Positions 20,682 to 31,855 of a DNA stretch of 64,000 bases are shown here, in pieces; positions within the stretch are counted from its first letter, which is position 1; every line of letters begins with the position of its first letter. The stretch is from assembly GCA_029378245.1 (NCBI GenBank), contig JARKIF010000009.1, positions 744,001-808,000 on the forward strand, written 5' to 3'. Below the pieces are notes generated by a model. It did no database searches, was not told where the DNA came from, and saw only the letters and a program-made list of their open reading frames with translations. The stretch is from Roridomyces roridus. Its lineage: Eukaryota > Basidiomycota > Agaricomycetes > Agaricales > Mycenaceae. The translations under genes were made by a program, and so were the position numbers.

Positions 20682-22167
20682 CTTCAACGACTGGATATCA
20701 GCCGGGGTGCCTTGCAAATTATAGTACGTCAATCCCATGAACACGCCGATTCCAACACTTTGGATGAGGAAGCCGGCTAGTTGACCCAGGTTGCGATACA
20801 CATTGAGGTGGGACCGATGAAGCAGAATCCTGGTCTGGCTGATAAGACCAGGGCGCGAGATTTCACCACTGGAATCATCCGCGGACAAATCTCCTGCCTT
20901 TTGCGAGTCGCGGGAAATGGAGTGGACGATGGCGTGAGCGAAAGGAGGGAGAGCAATTTCCTCGGCGGGTTTACGGTCTTTCCAGGCCTGAACAAGTGCG
21001 TCGACGCGTGCACGGGATTCCGCCTCGCGTTCCTCGTCCCGGTTGTCCACGCTGCTGATGTCGATGAGGTAGTCTGTTCATCGATTGAGTTGTTGATCAT
21101 GGCTATGAGAAGTAATATACCCAAAGGATTCGTCTCTTTCTTGAGCTCGCAGCCCCGTTCCTCGAACCAGCTCAGACTCTCTGCGGCGCGGCCACTGTAC
21201 ACCACGTTCCCTTTGGATAGGACCATGAGGCGGTCGAAAAGGGAAAATGCGTCGGACCGTGGGGCGTGCAGTGACAAGATGATGGTTCGTGAATGTCGCT
21301 TTGCCAACTCGGATAGTGTTTTCAGAAGGAGGAACGACGAATTCGAGTCGAGTCCGGTCGTGGCCTCGTCCAGAATAATGATAGATGGTAGGGTCACTAG
21401 CACACAGCCGATGGATAATCTTCTCCTTTCACCACCACTGATTCCTGGCACGAAATTCATAAGAGTGCCTGGTATTTGGAAAATGAACACACCCTTCCGA
21501 AAGATGCCACCAACGACTGTATCGGAGCAGTCAACGAGTCCCAGTTCCTGTATGGTCTGCTCGACGATCTGCAGACGCGTGGCCTTGTCGACCGTCTTCG
21601 GAAGTCGCAAACCGGCAGCAAAAGTCAGCGTTTCCCTGACTGAAAAAAATTAACGTTCGCTCTATCTCAACCCGGTTCGTAACTACCTGTGAGATGGGGG
21701 AGCAAATAATCATTTTGCCTGACGAAGCCGATGATTTTGGAGACCTTGGGCGTGCCATCCACATTTGGTGTATTTTGACCGGATCGGGCGGCGGCAGGCT
21801 GAAATGTGATCTGTCCTTCGAGAATGGGCAGACCTCCAAGTCTTCCAGCAATGGCGTTCAAAAGCGTTGTTTTGCCTCCAAGTCCAAATTTGACAATGTT
21901 GTGAATATTTTGACGGTTCTTCTCACCTGAACCACTTCCACCGATGATAGCCAGCATTTCCCCGGCGCCGCAAGTTCCAGAGACATTCCTCACGATGGTC
22001 GCAGGGCCGTCATCTCCCTGTTTCTTGGGCCTGAGGAACGAGGGGATATAGCTGTCTTGTGATTGAGGGGCGCCAATGGTCAAGTCCGAGATGCTCAGCG
22101 AGTATGGCTTTGGTGGCGGCAGCGCCAGTATTAGCTCCTCTGGTCCTGCAGCTTCTGGCAAGGACAT
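20682..22167 (-). CDS. Full-size ABCG transporter, N-terminal part (NBD1, start of TMD1)
   Basis: Probable start MSLPEAAGPEELILALPPP at 22167 (an upstream in-frame Met at 22191 is possible). NBD1 has Walker A GGSGSGKTTLLNAIAGRLGG, interrupted by an intron at 21929-21879 after the first GSG, then Q-loop FVRQNDYLL, signature ISGGERRRLSIG and Walker B IIILDEATTGLDS with LHAPRSD. The linker leads to SRPGLISQTRILLHRS and the first TMD1 helix GFLIQSVGIGVFMGLTYYNL. The exon ends DIQSLK with donor GTGAGA at 20681. The next expected residues (a PGYYYL segment) are not found nearby but at 12905 on the same strand. NBD1 is intact, so the part looks recently functional. Without the C-terminal part it could not form a complete pump. 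Confidence 0.88.
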
Positions 22168-22392
22168 GGTGGCCGTCGACAAGGTGAGCACGCGGCCGTG
22201 CGCTCCTGACGGAGCAAAGTAGCATCACTACTAGTACATACGTCGCATGTGATCGACGCTGAGCCGAATGGCTCGCTCTGGTGTGTGCAAGGTGTTTTTC
22301 ATCGAACGTGACGAAAAGAGGTGGAACAAGTGAACATTCGCGGAAGTGGACCTCAACGGCGTTACAATGCCACTAATATACGTATATGACGC

Positions 22393-23007
22393 TTAATCAA
22401 ACACCGACCCCAGATGGTTGGGCAGCAACCCATCTATGGCTATCCTCTTGAAGCCCAACTTGTCTTCATAAAATCGTCGCGCGCTATGGTTCTTGGGATT
22501 CACCACCAGCCACACCCCATCTACACCCTCCGATTGGAGATGCCCGAACGCAGTATCCACAAGTTTCTGGCCCCAACCTTGCTTTTGGTGTGACGGTAAT
22601 ATGTTGATATGAAAGTGTGCTTGCGCGAAAGCCAATGTGGATTCAGGGAGAACCCGCATCGCCTGCAAGAGGCGCGTGTAAAACAAGTCGCCGGATTTCG
22701 TGAGACGGCTCGAGACGGGGTACGCTCGGGCAAGTCGGGGCCACAGAAAATCGGCGGCGTAGTTCTCGTACGCGCGGGTGTCTCGCGAACCCACGATATA
22801 CCGGACTATTTCTCCAGTCGTTTCTTCTTCAAGCACAAAGGCCCATGTCGTTGGCAAGGTTAGATAGGGGACGGCCCACACTAGTCCAGGGAGCTCGGGG
22901 TAGTCGTGGAGGAGTTCTGCCGATTCTCCAGCGTCCGCAGTGAGAAGGCAAACGTGGCACATGACCGCTGCATCGTCGATGGAGGCGGGGCGAATTTTGG
23001 TCGACAT
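22393..23007 (-). CDS. GNAT-family N-acetyltransferase
   Basis: Single-exon protein of about 205 residues (start MSTKIRPASIDDAAVM at 23007; an in-frame Met at 23028 would add seven residues). GNAT fold blocks are seen in order: an IRPASIDDAAVMCHVCL N-terminal strand/helix, AHFHINILPSHQKQGWGQKL (strand 4 and the acetyl-CoA-binding motif, here Q-x-x-G-W-G), and GVWLVVNPKNHSARRFYEDK, LGF at the C-terminus. The motif pattern is like that of the GNAT domain found in some basidiomycete and bacterial proteins related to the O-GlcNAcase C-terminal domain. Substrate cannot be told from sequence. It is oriented like the ABC gene, with 225 bp between them. Confidence 0.85.
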   Translation of the reverse strand: MSTKIRPASIDDAAVMCHVCLLTADAGESAELLHDYPELPGLVWAVPYLTLPTTWAFVLEEETTGEIVRYIVGSRDTRAYENYAADFLWPRLARAYPVSSRLTKSGDLFYTRLLQAMRVLPESTLAFAQAHFHINILPSHQKQGWGQKLVDTAFGHLQSEGVDGVWLVVNPKNHSARRFYEDKLGFKRIAIDGLLPNHLGSVFD

Positions 23008-23594
23008 GAAGATGTTCACAGGGGCCAATGTGCCTGGCTTTTATCTCCTCGTTTCTGAATAGCAGGAACGCGACCCCCGCATCGTCGCGGACGAGAGGAG
23101 CCCCAGGTATCATTGGAGCCGCGAAAATGCGGGGTCCGAGGTATAATTCGATCAGATACCAAGTAGTCGACCGCCAGGTAGTTAGAGCGTGAAGGAACGC
23201 CCGCCGTCCATGAAAATCATCTCCTGAAATACTGGTGTTTTCGCTGGTTCATAATTCGAGCGGACATTTCCGTATACGCGATAGGGTAGTACCAGCCTAA
23301 GAGGAGAACAGGGCCTAAGGAGACAAGTTGAATTCCGTTAGCATTGGGAGGTGATGTCTTCAAAAGTAGTCCATGGCCAGTTGAAAGTGGCAGTTGCAGT
23401 ATCCACTAACGCGACAATGAGCAGTTGAGAACACGAGTGTAAGTACAAAGAAGTGTAAACTCAATATCCCCTTTCGTGCTTCCCTTTCATCCGAATTTAG
23501 ACATGTTGCCGCGGGACCCACAGATTCTGGCAGCCGCATCTCTCTTCTCCTGCGCCACTACTACAGGTGTGCCAGGCCTATATTCCAGCTCTCA
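23008..23594. other. Divergent intergenic region (GNAT / P450)
   Basis: The 587 bp between two start codons on opposite strands presumably hold both promoters. No distinct TATA, repeat or small ORF could be assigned. Confidence 0.5.
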
Positions 23595-25583
23595 ATGGCC
23601 CTCCACCTTTTTATCGCGTGCGCCAAGGCAGCAGGCGCGCTCCTGATCGCTAGGGGTGTTGTGTGGCTCGCGAATCTGTTCCTGGTCGCGCCACGCTCCG
23701 ATCCTCTCAGAAATCTGCCAGGCCCAGAGGCCTCTGCCCTGCAGAGTCACTTTGGAACAGTCGACGAGTACGTACTAACCTTGCTACCGCGATCACGTCC
23801 AACCTGGTACCAGCCCGGACATCACCCCCGTCCTCTACCACGAATGGACACGTCTCTTTGGCAAGACCTTCAGATATCACGGCTATGGGTCGCACGACTA
23901 CCGTGTATTCTCCACCGACCTGAGGGTCATTTCTCACGTCCTCAACTCGCCTATATACGAGAAACCATGGCAAACGCGTTCGTATCTTGAGAGACTCCTG
24001 GGCCAAGGTTTGCAAATTCTTCTCTCAATAATGTGGTCTGAGATTGGTTCCAGGAGTATTCGGCATGGAAGGGGCAGAGCACAAAGTTCTCGTATGTTCA
24101 ATCCTTCAAACTCAATTCCAATGGCTAATCCCCTCGCTAGCGCAAACTCATCGGCCCAGCATTCACGGCACAAGCTGTGAAGGAGATGTCCCCTGCATTC
24201 TTCCAAAAAGCCGAAGAGCTGCGTGACCGCTGGGATGCGCTCATTTCGGCGCAGTCCGGCACGATCGACGTCGCTCATTGGTTATCCCGCACCACGTTCG
24301 ACATATTCGGGCTCGCCGGGCTCGACTATCACTTCAACGCGCTACACGACGAATCAGAACCAGGTAAACACGCCTGCCCTGCATGTCCTCTCGACTGACG
24401 TCCCATACAGTTTACTCCGCCTATCGACAGATGTTTGCCATCTCAGACAAGGCCTCTCAATCCCGCGTGTTGAAGCAACTTTATCTCCCAATTTTGGAGA
24501 AGATATGGGTGGGTTCTGACCTGATCACACATTCTCTGAAGCTGATAATTGCGCTACCAGCCCGATGCGGATGACAAGAACACACAGCGGTGCCAAAAGA
24601 TCATCCGCGAATCGGGGCTTTCGCTTATCAAGAGCAAACGAGACGCGATCTTGGCCGAAAAACCCGATTTTTCTTCGGGCGAAAGGGATATACTCAGTTT
24701 GTTGAGTACGTTATTTGTGCAATCTCCTAGGCTCGTTGCTAATCCCCCTTCAGTCAAGTCCAATCTATCCAGCGAGCCATCGAACCGCCTGTCAGATACC
24801 CAACTTTTAGACCAAATAACTTCATTCTTGTTTGCTGGTTCCGACTCGACTTCACTCGCCATCACCTGGTGCCTCCACCTTCTTTCTCTCCACCCCGATA
24901 TTCAAAACCGCCTGCGTGCTGAAATCATCTCCGGTCCGCCCACGTCCCCAAGGAGCTCAAAAAGAGACAGCCTTTCCTCCGTATCGTCCACATCCTCAAC
25001 AACGTCGCAAGTGCAAGTCGATACAATCGACTCCCTTCCCTACCTTGATGCAGTCGTCCGTGAGACGCTCCGTGTCATGCCCCCAGTTCACGGAACAGTT
25101 CGGGTCGCGACGGCCGACGACCTTATACCCATCTCGCACCCCGTCGTGCTGCGCTCTGGCAAGACCATTCACGCCAACGAGCATATCCGCATCCGCAAAG
25201 GGAGCGTCGTGCACATTCCGTTGGAGGGCATCAACATGGCCGAGGAGATCTGGGGTGCTGCCGCCGAGGCTCGGGAGTTCAACCCTGACCGATGGACGTC
25301 CCTCCTCGCCTCCGCGAAACTGCCAACGTTGGGTGTCGCGAATGTCATGTCCTTTTCCTTTGGCGGGCACTCCTGCCCTGGCGCCCGTTTCGCCCTCATC
25401 GAAGCCAAGGTCATCCTGGCTACCCTCCTTGCCCACTTTGTATTCAGTCCTGTCGAGGGGATTGAAATCGGCAAGTTCAACAGCGTGCTTACGAGGCCGT
25501 TCGTGAGGGGAAAGTTGCAGGAGGACGGGATTCAGCTTCCGCTGAGGGTTGATCACTATGTCGAGTCCCACGACGACGCTTAG
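23595..25583 (+). CDS. Cytochrome P450 monooxygenase
   Basis: Haem monooxygenase anchored in the ER membrane by an N-terminal hydrophobic helix (LFIACAKAAGALLIARGVVW), followed by NLPGPEA, the Pro-rich hinge. Exons are joined by introns near 23771-23816, 24008-24052, 24093-24141, 24363-24412, 24508-24561 and 24705-24753. Diagnostic motifs: I-helix FAGSDSTS, ExxR as ETLRV, PERF-like FNPDRW and the Cys ligand loop FSFGGHSCPGARFAL. A Ser-rich insert (SPRSSKRDSLSSVSSTSS) sits between the I and K helices. The C-terminal layout and motif forms are those of fungal multi-substrate P450s; the family number and substrate cannot be assigned. No biosynthetic cluster partners are adjacent. Confidence 0.92.
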
Positions 25584-25751
25584 CCTTTATCATCGCTCTG
25601 TTTTCGTTCGTCGCATACGCATTACTGTAGCCATAGTTGGTTCTCATATTTATATATGTACAGGGTAGTTCGTTAGGTTTAAATGTGTGTATGTCGTTAG
25701 TATCATATTTCCAAGATTTCTTGTGAGATTCCCTCCCAAGTTGAGCTTCGA
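25584..25751. other. 3' flank between convergent genes
   Basis: Short A/T-rich spacer between the P450 stop and the SprT gene stop, including TTTATATATGTACAG. It is consistent with polyadenylation sequence. Confidence 0.5.
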
Positions 25752-27736
25752 CTAGGCTTGTTTCCCCCGAGGGCGATGCTTCCCCACCGTCCGCAGCTGC
25801 GAGCAGACTCGGTGCGTGATCGTCAGGCCCTTTTCAAACCTGCGCGCAAGGTCTGTGATCGAATCGACCGCCTCCGTTTTCTTGGAGGGCGTCGCCGGTT
25901 CCATGACGAAGACGCGAAGCTCCTCGCGTTCAGCGGGAGTGTACTCGACAATCTCTACGTCAGAGTCGTCTTCTTGGACTGATGCCACGGCTGCATCAAA
26001 GTCCTCTTCATCGCTAATGCAAGTCAAGTCGATGAATTCTGGGGTCCTGTTCTTGATCGGGGAGGACGACCGCGACTTTGACGGAGTGGTAGTGATGCTG
26101 CTCGCGGAAGAGGCGGGTGTCTTGGCATGCTTGCTGATCCTGCTCGTCACCTCCCCAGTCCGGGCCTTCTTCTTGGCAGGAGGAGGGTCAAAGAGCGGGT
26201 TCAGCCTTCCACGGCATTCGGAATTGCCACAGCCTGTGAACGGTCCAGTTCAGAAAGTGCACAATTGAAGCAAACAAAGGAAACGCACGCGTGACCTCTG
26301 GATTGAGAGAATTTGTGTATCGTCCAACGCTAAGCATAGGTGAGTTGCAAGAAGTGTAGAGAGCTGAACTGCGTACACAGCTTCGCACTTGACGCACTCT
26401 GCGGAAATTAGAGATGAAGATACAAATGAAGGCTTGCACGTACTCCATTCAAAAGGATAAAACAGCTCATACGAATGCCGGACGGACACCTCGATATTTG
26501 AATCCTTTTGTTCGACCCTGTACGCCCTGTCCAGTCTCGAATCAATTCCATGGCACGGAGCCCGAGCACTTACCACCTCTTGAAGATCTTGCCGTGCGAC
26601 TCCTTGAGCTCTTTATCAATCATCCAGCTCGCCAAATGACACATCTCGTGGCTGAGAGTATTCCGAACGCGATCTGACGGGTGGTTTGTTAAATTGAGAA
26701 AATTCGACCAACTCCTGAACCCGAACGAACCCTCGGAAATGAGGACCTTGGTGGCCAGATGTATTTCGATATCCTCGATCCCTTCATTGCGAAGATACTT
26801 GGCCCTGCCCGCGGTGGTCAACAGCCGCTTATTCCATACCAATTTCATTCTGACGCCATCCAGCGGAGGGAGCATGTTTCTGAACACAACGTGGTTGAGG
26901 TACGAGTAGACTTGCTCCGCGTAAGTGACGAGTTTGTTGTATCCAATTACTTCATCCTGTTCGCGGGGAGAGAGCCTATTGAACTTGTCGATGGATCGTT
27001 GAGAGTGGATCTTCGGTGGATTCGGTGCGATCCAGTACTTGGAGTACTTGTCTTTCAGGGCGAAGGGGTCGTCGGAATCGCTGCTTGGAGCTGGAGAGAC
27101 GGTTTCCGGGTCCCTAAGGGTACCAAGTTAGAGCGGCATTTGTAAGAAGGAGGGAATAGAACACACGAAATAGTGCCGTCGGTGGTGGGAGTTGCCGCCC
27201 TCCTCTTCCCTTTCAAAGCCCTGGTATCTTTAACGTTCTTGCGCGGTGCCGGACTAGCGGTGGGAGCAGGGTCCCCAAGCACCTCGACATCGCTGTCTTC
27301 GACAATGTCTTTGACAATGCGACGGGTTGGTTTGGTCGGGGATGGTGTGCCATGTTTCTTAGGAGTGGCGTTCTTGGTCGGAGTGGCCACTGGCGTTCGC
27401 GGAATGAGAAATTTCTTCCTCGGCGCCTTCTCGAGCAAGGCGCCAGGAACATCGCGGGATGCTGGCCGAGGTCTTTCCTCATCCGAATCGGATGAAATTT
27501 CGATCGCGTCCCTGTGATGGTTGAAAATTAGCCTCCGCGGAGTAACATTGTGCTCACCGCTCGCGTTCGCGAACGCGCTCCTCTTCGCTGTCCGGGATAA
27601 TCTCGTTCCAGCTGGCTGTTGGACCAATTTGCCTTGGTTTGCGCGCTGCGAGAGGCTCATGGCGCGTCGGCGCGCTTTTGGCGGTCGCGGTGGCTGCAGG
27701 CGTCATGCCACTGTCAAGTCGGGCAGGGGTAGTCAT
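25752..27736 (-). CDS. SprT-like metalloprotease with long disordered N-terminus (GCNA/ACRC-like)
   Basis: Probable repair protease for DNA-protein crosslinks in the nucleus. Start MTTPARLDSGMTPAAT at 27736. The first 250 or so residues are disordered, with acidic motifs (EIIPDSEEE, EISSDSDEE, DIVEDSDVEVLG) that look like SUMO-interacting segments beside acidic runs. The SprT domain follows: VWNKRLLTTAGRAKYLR, then the zinc-protease motif LSHEMCHLASWMID (HExxH) and HGKIFKRW. After it, SVRHSYE, FYPFEW and CVKCEAVYG-type Cys residues form the zinc ribbon, with PLFDPPPAKKKARTGE next. The C-terminal part has another acidic stretch (FIDLTCISDEEDFD). The order disordered acidic region, SprT, zinc ribbon is that of GCNA rather than Spartan/Wss1. 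Some exon borders between 26.2 and 26.6 kb are uncertain. Confidence 0.83.
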
Positions 27737-27871
27737 GAATCGATTTCGACCCGCTCGAAGGACGAAAGTCAGGCGAAGAGCGACAAGGTGAAAGCAACGT
27801 GAAAGAGAGAAAGACAAGACGATCACGTGGTATAATACGCGGATACAGTAAGTACTGAAGTAATAACAAAG

Positions 27872-29221
27872 TCAACTCGTCTTTGTGTCTTGGCCGTGGT
27901 TGGGCCCTTCTATTGCACAACGGTCAATGCCATGCACAACGGAATCATGCGGATTGAGAGAGTACTTTTCCGTCAGCACCTCCATAACTGGCTCCAGCGG
28001 GTACACTCCGCGATTTGCTTCTGTCATGCACAGCTTCGCCGCCCTTGCCGGGTGCAATGGCAGGAGGTCCTTGTCCCAATCCGCGCGCGTGAACAAAAAG
28101 GGAGAGATGACACCCTTTTCCTTCAACATTTCGAGAACGTCTCCCTCAGCCTCAGGAAACGACTTGGCCAGCGCATTGTCGAGGTCAAGAACATCCTCCT
28201 CTGTGCAACCAACTGCCGTCTGGAATGCTGGATGGTGTGTAATGTCAACGGTGTGGTGGAGATTTGGAACTGGCTGTTTCTCTTCGTCCGAGAAAAGTAC
28301 AAGACCCTTGATGTTGCCAAAGACGACCATATTTTCGAGCTTGTGAAAAAACGCGTTGAGCACACGCTCCGCCTCCGCTGGTGGTGCTTGGACGGTGTCG
28401 AAGTTCTCAATGAGGAGAATAACAGAAAGTTGTTTACAGAGAGATCGCCCCTGTAGAGTACAGTCAATAGGAGAACTAGCCCAGACAATGAATGGACTCA
28501 CAACGGTGTGCGAAATGATTGAGGCGGCTGGGCTTGATGAGGGGAGGAAACAGTCAATTGGCGGGAGGTTCCGCATTGCGTGGTGTTCCGAGTAATGCTG
28601 GCAGCGAGCGTAGACGTATGCGGTGAGCGCGGCGTCAAGGTCCGCACCGACACCGACACCTCCGAAATCCAATAGAAGGACAGTATCCTGGTGGAGCCCG
28701 ATCGTCGAGTCCAGGGTGCACTCGGTAGCGTGGAAAGTGTCGAAGGGCACGGGGGTAGAATTGTCGACTCTAGCCATGAAAATCGCAGTAAACATCTCGA
28801 TGCCATACCCGGGCGGTCGGCTGAGACGGATGGGACGGTGGCAAGCCAAAAGGCGGTACAACTGGTCCATACCAAAGGGCTTGAACAGGAAAGCCATGCC
28901 CTCCGTCTCGGCGATCCCGAGGAACGTTTCCAACGGGTCCGGGAGACTGCGCACGGTGCCGCCACGAGCGTAGACTGCGTTGGAGACGCAGAATAGACCC
29001 TGCTGGGTTTCACTCTTTTCAGGCCGAATGTGATCGTGAACCTGAGTGGGTGAACTGGAAATCTTTCCAGTCTTCGATTGGCTGGCAGTTGGCGATACAA
29101 GTGTTGTGTCTGAGTCTGAGGAGGAGGATCTGACAATGCAGACGGCAGCAGGAGTCAGCTCGTCTTGTAAAGACAAGTCATCGTGAGTGGGGTCGTCGGT
29201 GGAGCAAGTCGTTGCAGCCAT
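27872..29221 (-). CDS. Degenerate AAA-ATPase-like protein, paralog 4
   Basis: Intronless, about 450 residues from MAATTCSTDDPTHDDLSLQ. An upstream in-frame Met at 29347 is possible, but the chosen start aligns with paralog 3. An acidic/Ser-rich N-terminal region is followed by the conserved core: [29 protein letters not shown] at the P-loop, [42 protein letters not shown] and [18 protein letters not shown]. Its P-loop keeps RPPGYG and so aligns directly with the family's RPPGFGKT, showing that Lys-Thr became Ile-Glu. It lies 19 kb from the tandem trio and on the other strand. A promoter fragment (ATCATGTGGTCGTGT) resembles the one of paralog 3. Confidence 0.8.
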   Translation of the reverse strand: MAATTCSTDDPTHDDLSLQDELTPAAVCIVRSSSSDSDTTLVSPTASQSKTGKISSSPTQVHDHIRPEKSETQQGLFCVSNAVYARGGTVRSLPDPLETFLGIAETEGMAFLFKPFGMDQLYRLLACHRPIRLSRPPGYGIEMFTAIFMARVDNSTPVPFDTFHATECTLDSTIGLHQDTVLLLDFGGVGVGADLDAALTAYVYARCQHYSEHHAMRNLPPIDCFLPSSSPAASIISHTVVSPFIVWASSPIDCTLQGRSLCKQLSVILLIENFDTVQAPPAEAERVLNAFFHKLENMVVFGNIKGLVLFSDEEKQPVPNLHHTVDITHHPAFQTAVGCTEEDVLDLDNALAKSFPEAEGDVLEMLKEKGVISPFLFTRADWDKDLLPLHPARAAKLCMTEANRGVYPLEPVMEVLTEKYSLNPHDSVVHGIDRCAIEGPNHGQDTKTS

Positions 29222-29424
29222 CGTCGTTTGTGTTGAAGCAGTGCTTCTACACGACCACATGATTCCACAAAGATTGAATGTGATTGGTGTGCTCACGGCA
29301 TGCCACCTTACGATACTTATTTTATCAACGGAGCCGTATCTTGACAAAGAGCATGCGCGGGGTGCTAGCGCTAGGCACTGGCATATACGATATGTCCCAC
29401 ATGAAAGATGAAAGAGCTGATATT

Positions 29425-29714
29425 AGGGGAGGTCAGAGTGGAACGAAACGAGTCGATTCTCGCATCGATTCTGACTTCGGAACTGCTTCGATTCTTTGGA
29501 CCAAATACTCGGAAACACGAGTTCCGAAGCCAGAATCGAAGCAGAATCGATTCTGAGTTACGAACAGAATCGATGTTCCTCCTCCCGAGGAGGAACTACA
29601 TCCGTTTCGGAACTCAGAATCGAAACTCGATCGAAACTCGGTCAAGAATCGACCGAGTTCCGACATGAGAATCGATTCAGAATCGATGATGTTTCCTCCA
29701 CTCTGACCTCCCCT
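29425..29714. mobile_element. 290-bp MITE-like non-autonomous DNA element
   Basis: Perfect 18-bp terminal inverted repeats, AGGGGAGGTCAGAGTGGA at 29425-29442 and its complement at 29697-29714, are flanked on both sides by ATT, a candidate 3-bp target-site duplication. The interior is non-coding and made of many short CGATTCT/AGAATCG motifs in both orientations, so it can fold back on itself. No transposase is present. The superfamily is not determined. Confidence 0.82.
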
Positions 29715-29818
29715 ATTCGTCTACGTAAGCTAGTACTCAAGTACGGATACCCCGACGAAAGGTAAATGTGAAGTTACGTAATAAGCGGTTTGGCAGTTGA
29801 GTTCAGACTCGGACGGTC

Positions 29819-31855
29819 ATGTCGTCTTCAAATTCCCTGAACCCGAATCGTGCCCTCAAAAGACCAAAAAGCCGAAAGGCTCCCGATAACACCAACAAAA
29901 TTGCCCGCATCCAACTGGAAGTAGTTCTTCGCCAGGATGGCTCGGATGCTGGGATCCTCCTCCAACACAATCAATCTACCGTGAGTCGCCCAGCTCCCAG
30001 TCCATTCCAGATAACATAAAATGGTGCCCTGGTAGTCTCATGGCGCTGAGGATTCACCCCCGAAGGTTCTCTCTAATCCCGTGGCCCTTCTTAGAAGCCT
30101 CCAAAATTTCACCCGAAGGCAACCGTTCATCGTTGCAATGTATCAACCGCTCTGCGCTGAGTCGGCAGCCACGTATATGGAAGGCCTGAGATCGATACAC
30201 GACCCCAATGAGCGCTTCCCAAGCCCCGAGGGTTCCGACGAGCTCGCTGTCACGACGGAGACCCTTTGTATTCACCTCGGCTTCAACTCTCTCGCTGACC
30301 TACGCAATCCGGCGGGGATTCTTACTCCTCTCATGACCGCGTGGAGTGACTGCACTGGGCCATATACTCGCTTCAGCGCCATGCGAGGTGCAATTTTGTC
30401 CGTTGATGCACTGGGAGAACCAAATCCCATTCTGTACCTCGAGGCGATTCTGGTGTGTTTGAAATTTGATTTGCTGGAGTCTCCCCTTCCATTCTGACGA
30501 TAATATCAGCAAGCGTGTCAGCGGAACAACACGCGCGCTCTTGTCAGCATCCTCTTCGGTATGCCACTCGCCGAGCCATACATGTGCACCGAGGCCGCAG
30601 CAATTCAAGGGCTCGATCAGAGTGTCGATCGTTTTTTCAAGAAGATGGCCGATGTTCTGGAGAAATTCAACACGCAGGGTGTGCTCGACGCCTTCGTTAT
30701 TGCTCCATGTTCCGGGGTCGATTACCTTTCGAAACATTTCACGCGTAAACCTCTCGACATATCTCGCAACATGGATATCCTCACCGGTTTCGCTGTGACG
30801 GAGGAGCAAGCTCGGCTCGTAATCCAGAAGATGTTCCACCCGCAACAGGAGATGATTCTTCCTTGCTTGAAAAACATTCAAATAGTAATGTTCGCGGGCT
30901 CATCAACGGAGACTCCATCAACCCAGATACTATATCCCTTCAGCAGCTTCAGGCTCTTGTTGCAGGAGGTCCATAGGAATCGCATTGACCTTTGGCAACT
31001 CGAGAACAATAGCCTAGCGGTGGCGCCGTGGGCGTTGACGGCGTTGCTTGACCTCGTGGGTGAGCTCGAGGTGCGCTATTTGCGCACCGCAGGTTTCTTC
31101 ATGGGGTTGTTGCACAGTCCAGACGGCTTACACGAGTCATCGTGGCCGTCGCCACCGGCATCTTTGGATTTGGATTTGAAAACTCTGGAAAGCATTCATC
31201 AGTTCTTGTTGAATCCCTATGCGGATTTCGCTTGCGTAGACCAATTGGTCATTATTCAGCTCATGAGAGCAGTTGGCCTAGTCGATATTTTCTGGCGCCA
31301 CCCGGACAAGAAACTCAGTGTGCGCATCATAAATGACAGTGTGCGGGTAGCGGTGAGCTTTCAAACCAGATTCAACGACTTCAACTGCTCATTGTGCATT
31401 AGTTGCAAGAATGCGCCAGCGTAATCCCCAAGTACGCCACCCTGCACGACGCTGGAAACGATGATGCGACTGTCGGCACCGACAAAGAGGTCCACACCTT
31501 CTTGAGGCAGATGGCCTCCCCGCTCCAGAGGCATACAGTCACAACCGCTGGACATCGAAAAGAGATACATTTGGCGCAGGACGTCCGCAAGAATCTGGTC
31601 AAGAGGGCCAAATCAAGTGAACCCGGCTGTTCATTGCCGATCTGGGAGGTTGGCGTCTTCGGGTCTTTGGTGCCACCCCACGTCAGCTTCGAACAAGATT
31701 TTCTACCATTGCAGATTGATCTACTATCTCCTCCGGACACCCGTCCCAGCACGATCGATCTGCCGGCAGCCGAAAATCTACATCTCGTGTGTCGGAAATC
31801 TGGGTTTGAGCTTGTAAGTGGAGCGTTAGTCACAAGTGTTGACAAGTATGTATAA
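29819..31855 (+). CDS. Unrecognised multi-exon protein
   Basis: About 590 residues, no family recognised. Start MSSSNSLNPNRALKRPKSRK (basic), then exons joined over introns near 29980-30036, 30452-30510, 30889-30943 and 31354-31404 (GTGAGC to TTAG). Mostly helical soluble sequence, for example RSLQNFTRRQPFIVAMYQ, SVDRFFKKMADVLEKFNTQG and IHQFLLNPYADF. The last exon ends CRKSGFELVSGALVTS. There is no signal peptide, membrane helix or zinc motif. The open frame over several exons with good splice sites argues for a real gene. It starts 105 bp after the MITE-like element and stands at the edge of a gene-poor stretch. Confidence 0.6.

Noticed and set aside
20661..20690. Terminal inverted repeats at the two ends of the ABC insert
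   Set aside because: The inner ends (CGTGATGGCGACC on one side, TTTAAGAGCGTTG on the other) do not match in either orientation.
20907..21653. 290-codon plus-strand frame opposite the ABC N-terminal part
   Set aside because: It is the shadow of NBD1, whose Walker B and signature motifs read cleanly on the minus strand.
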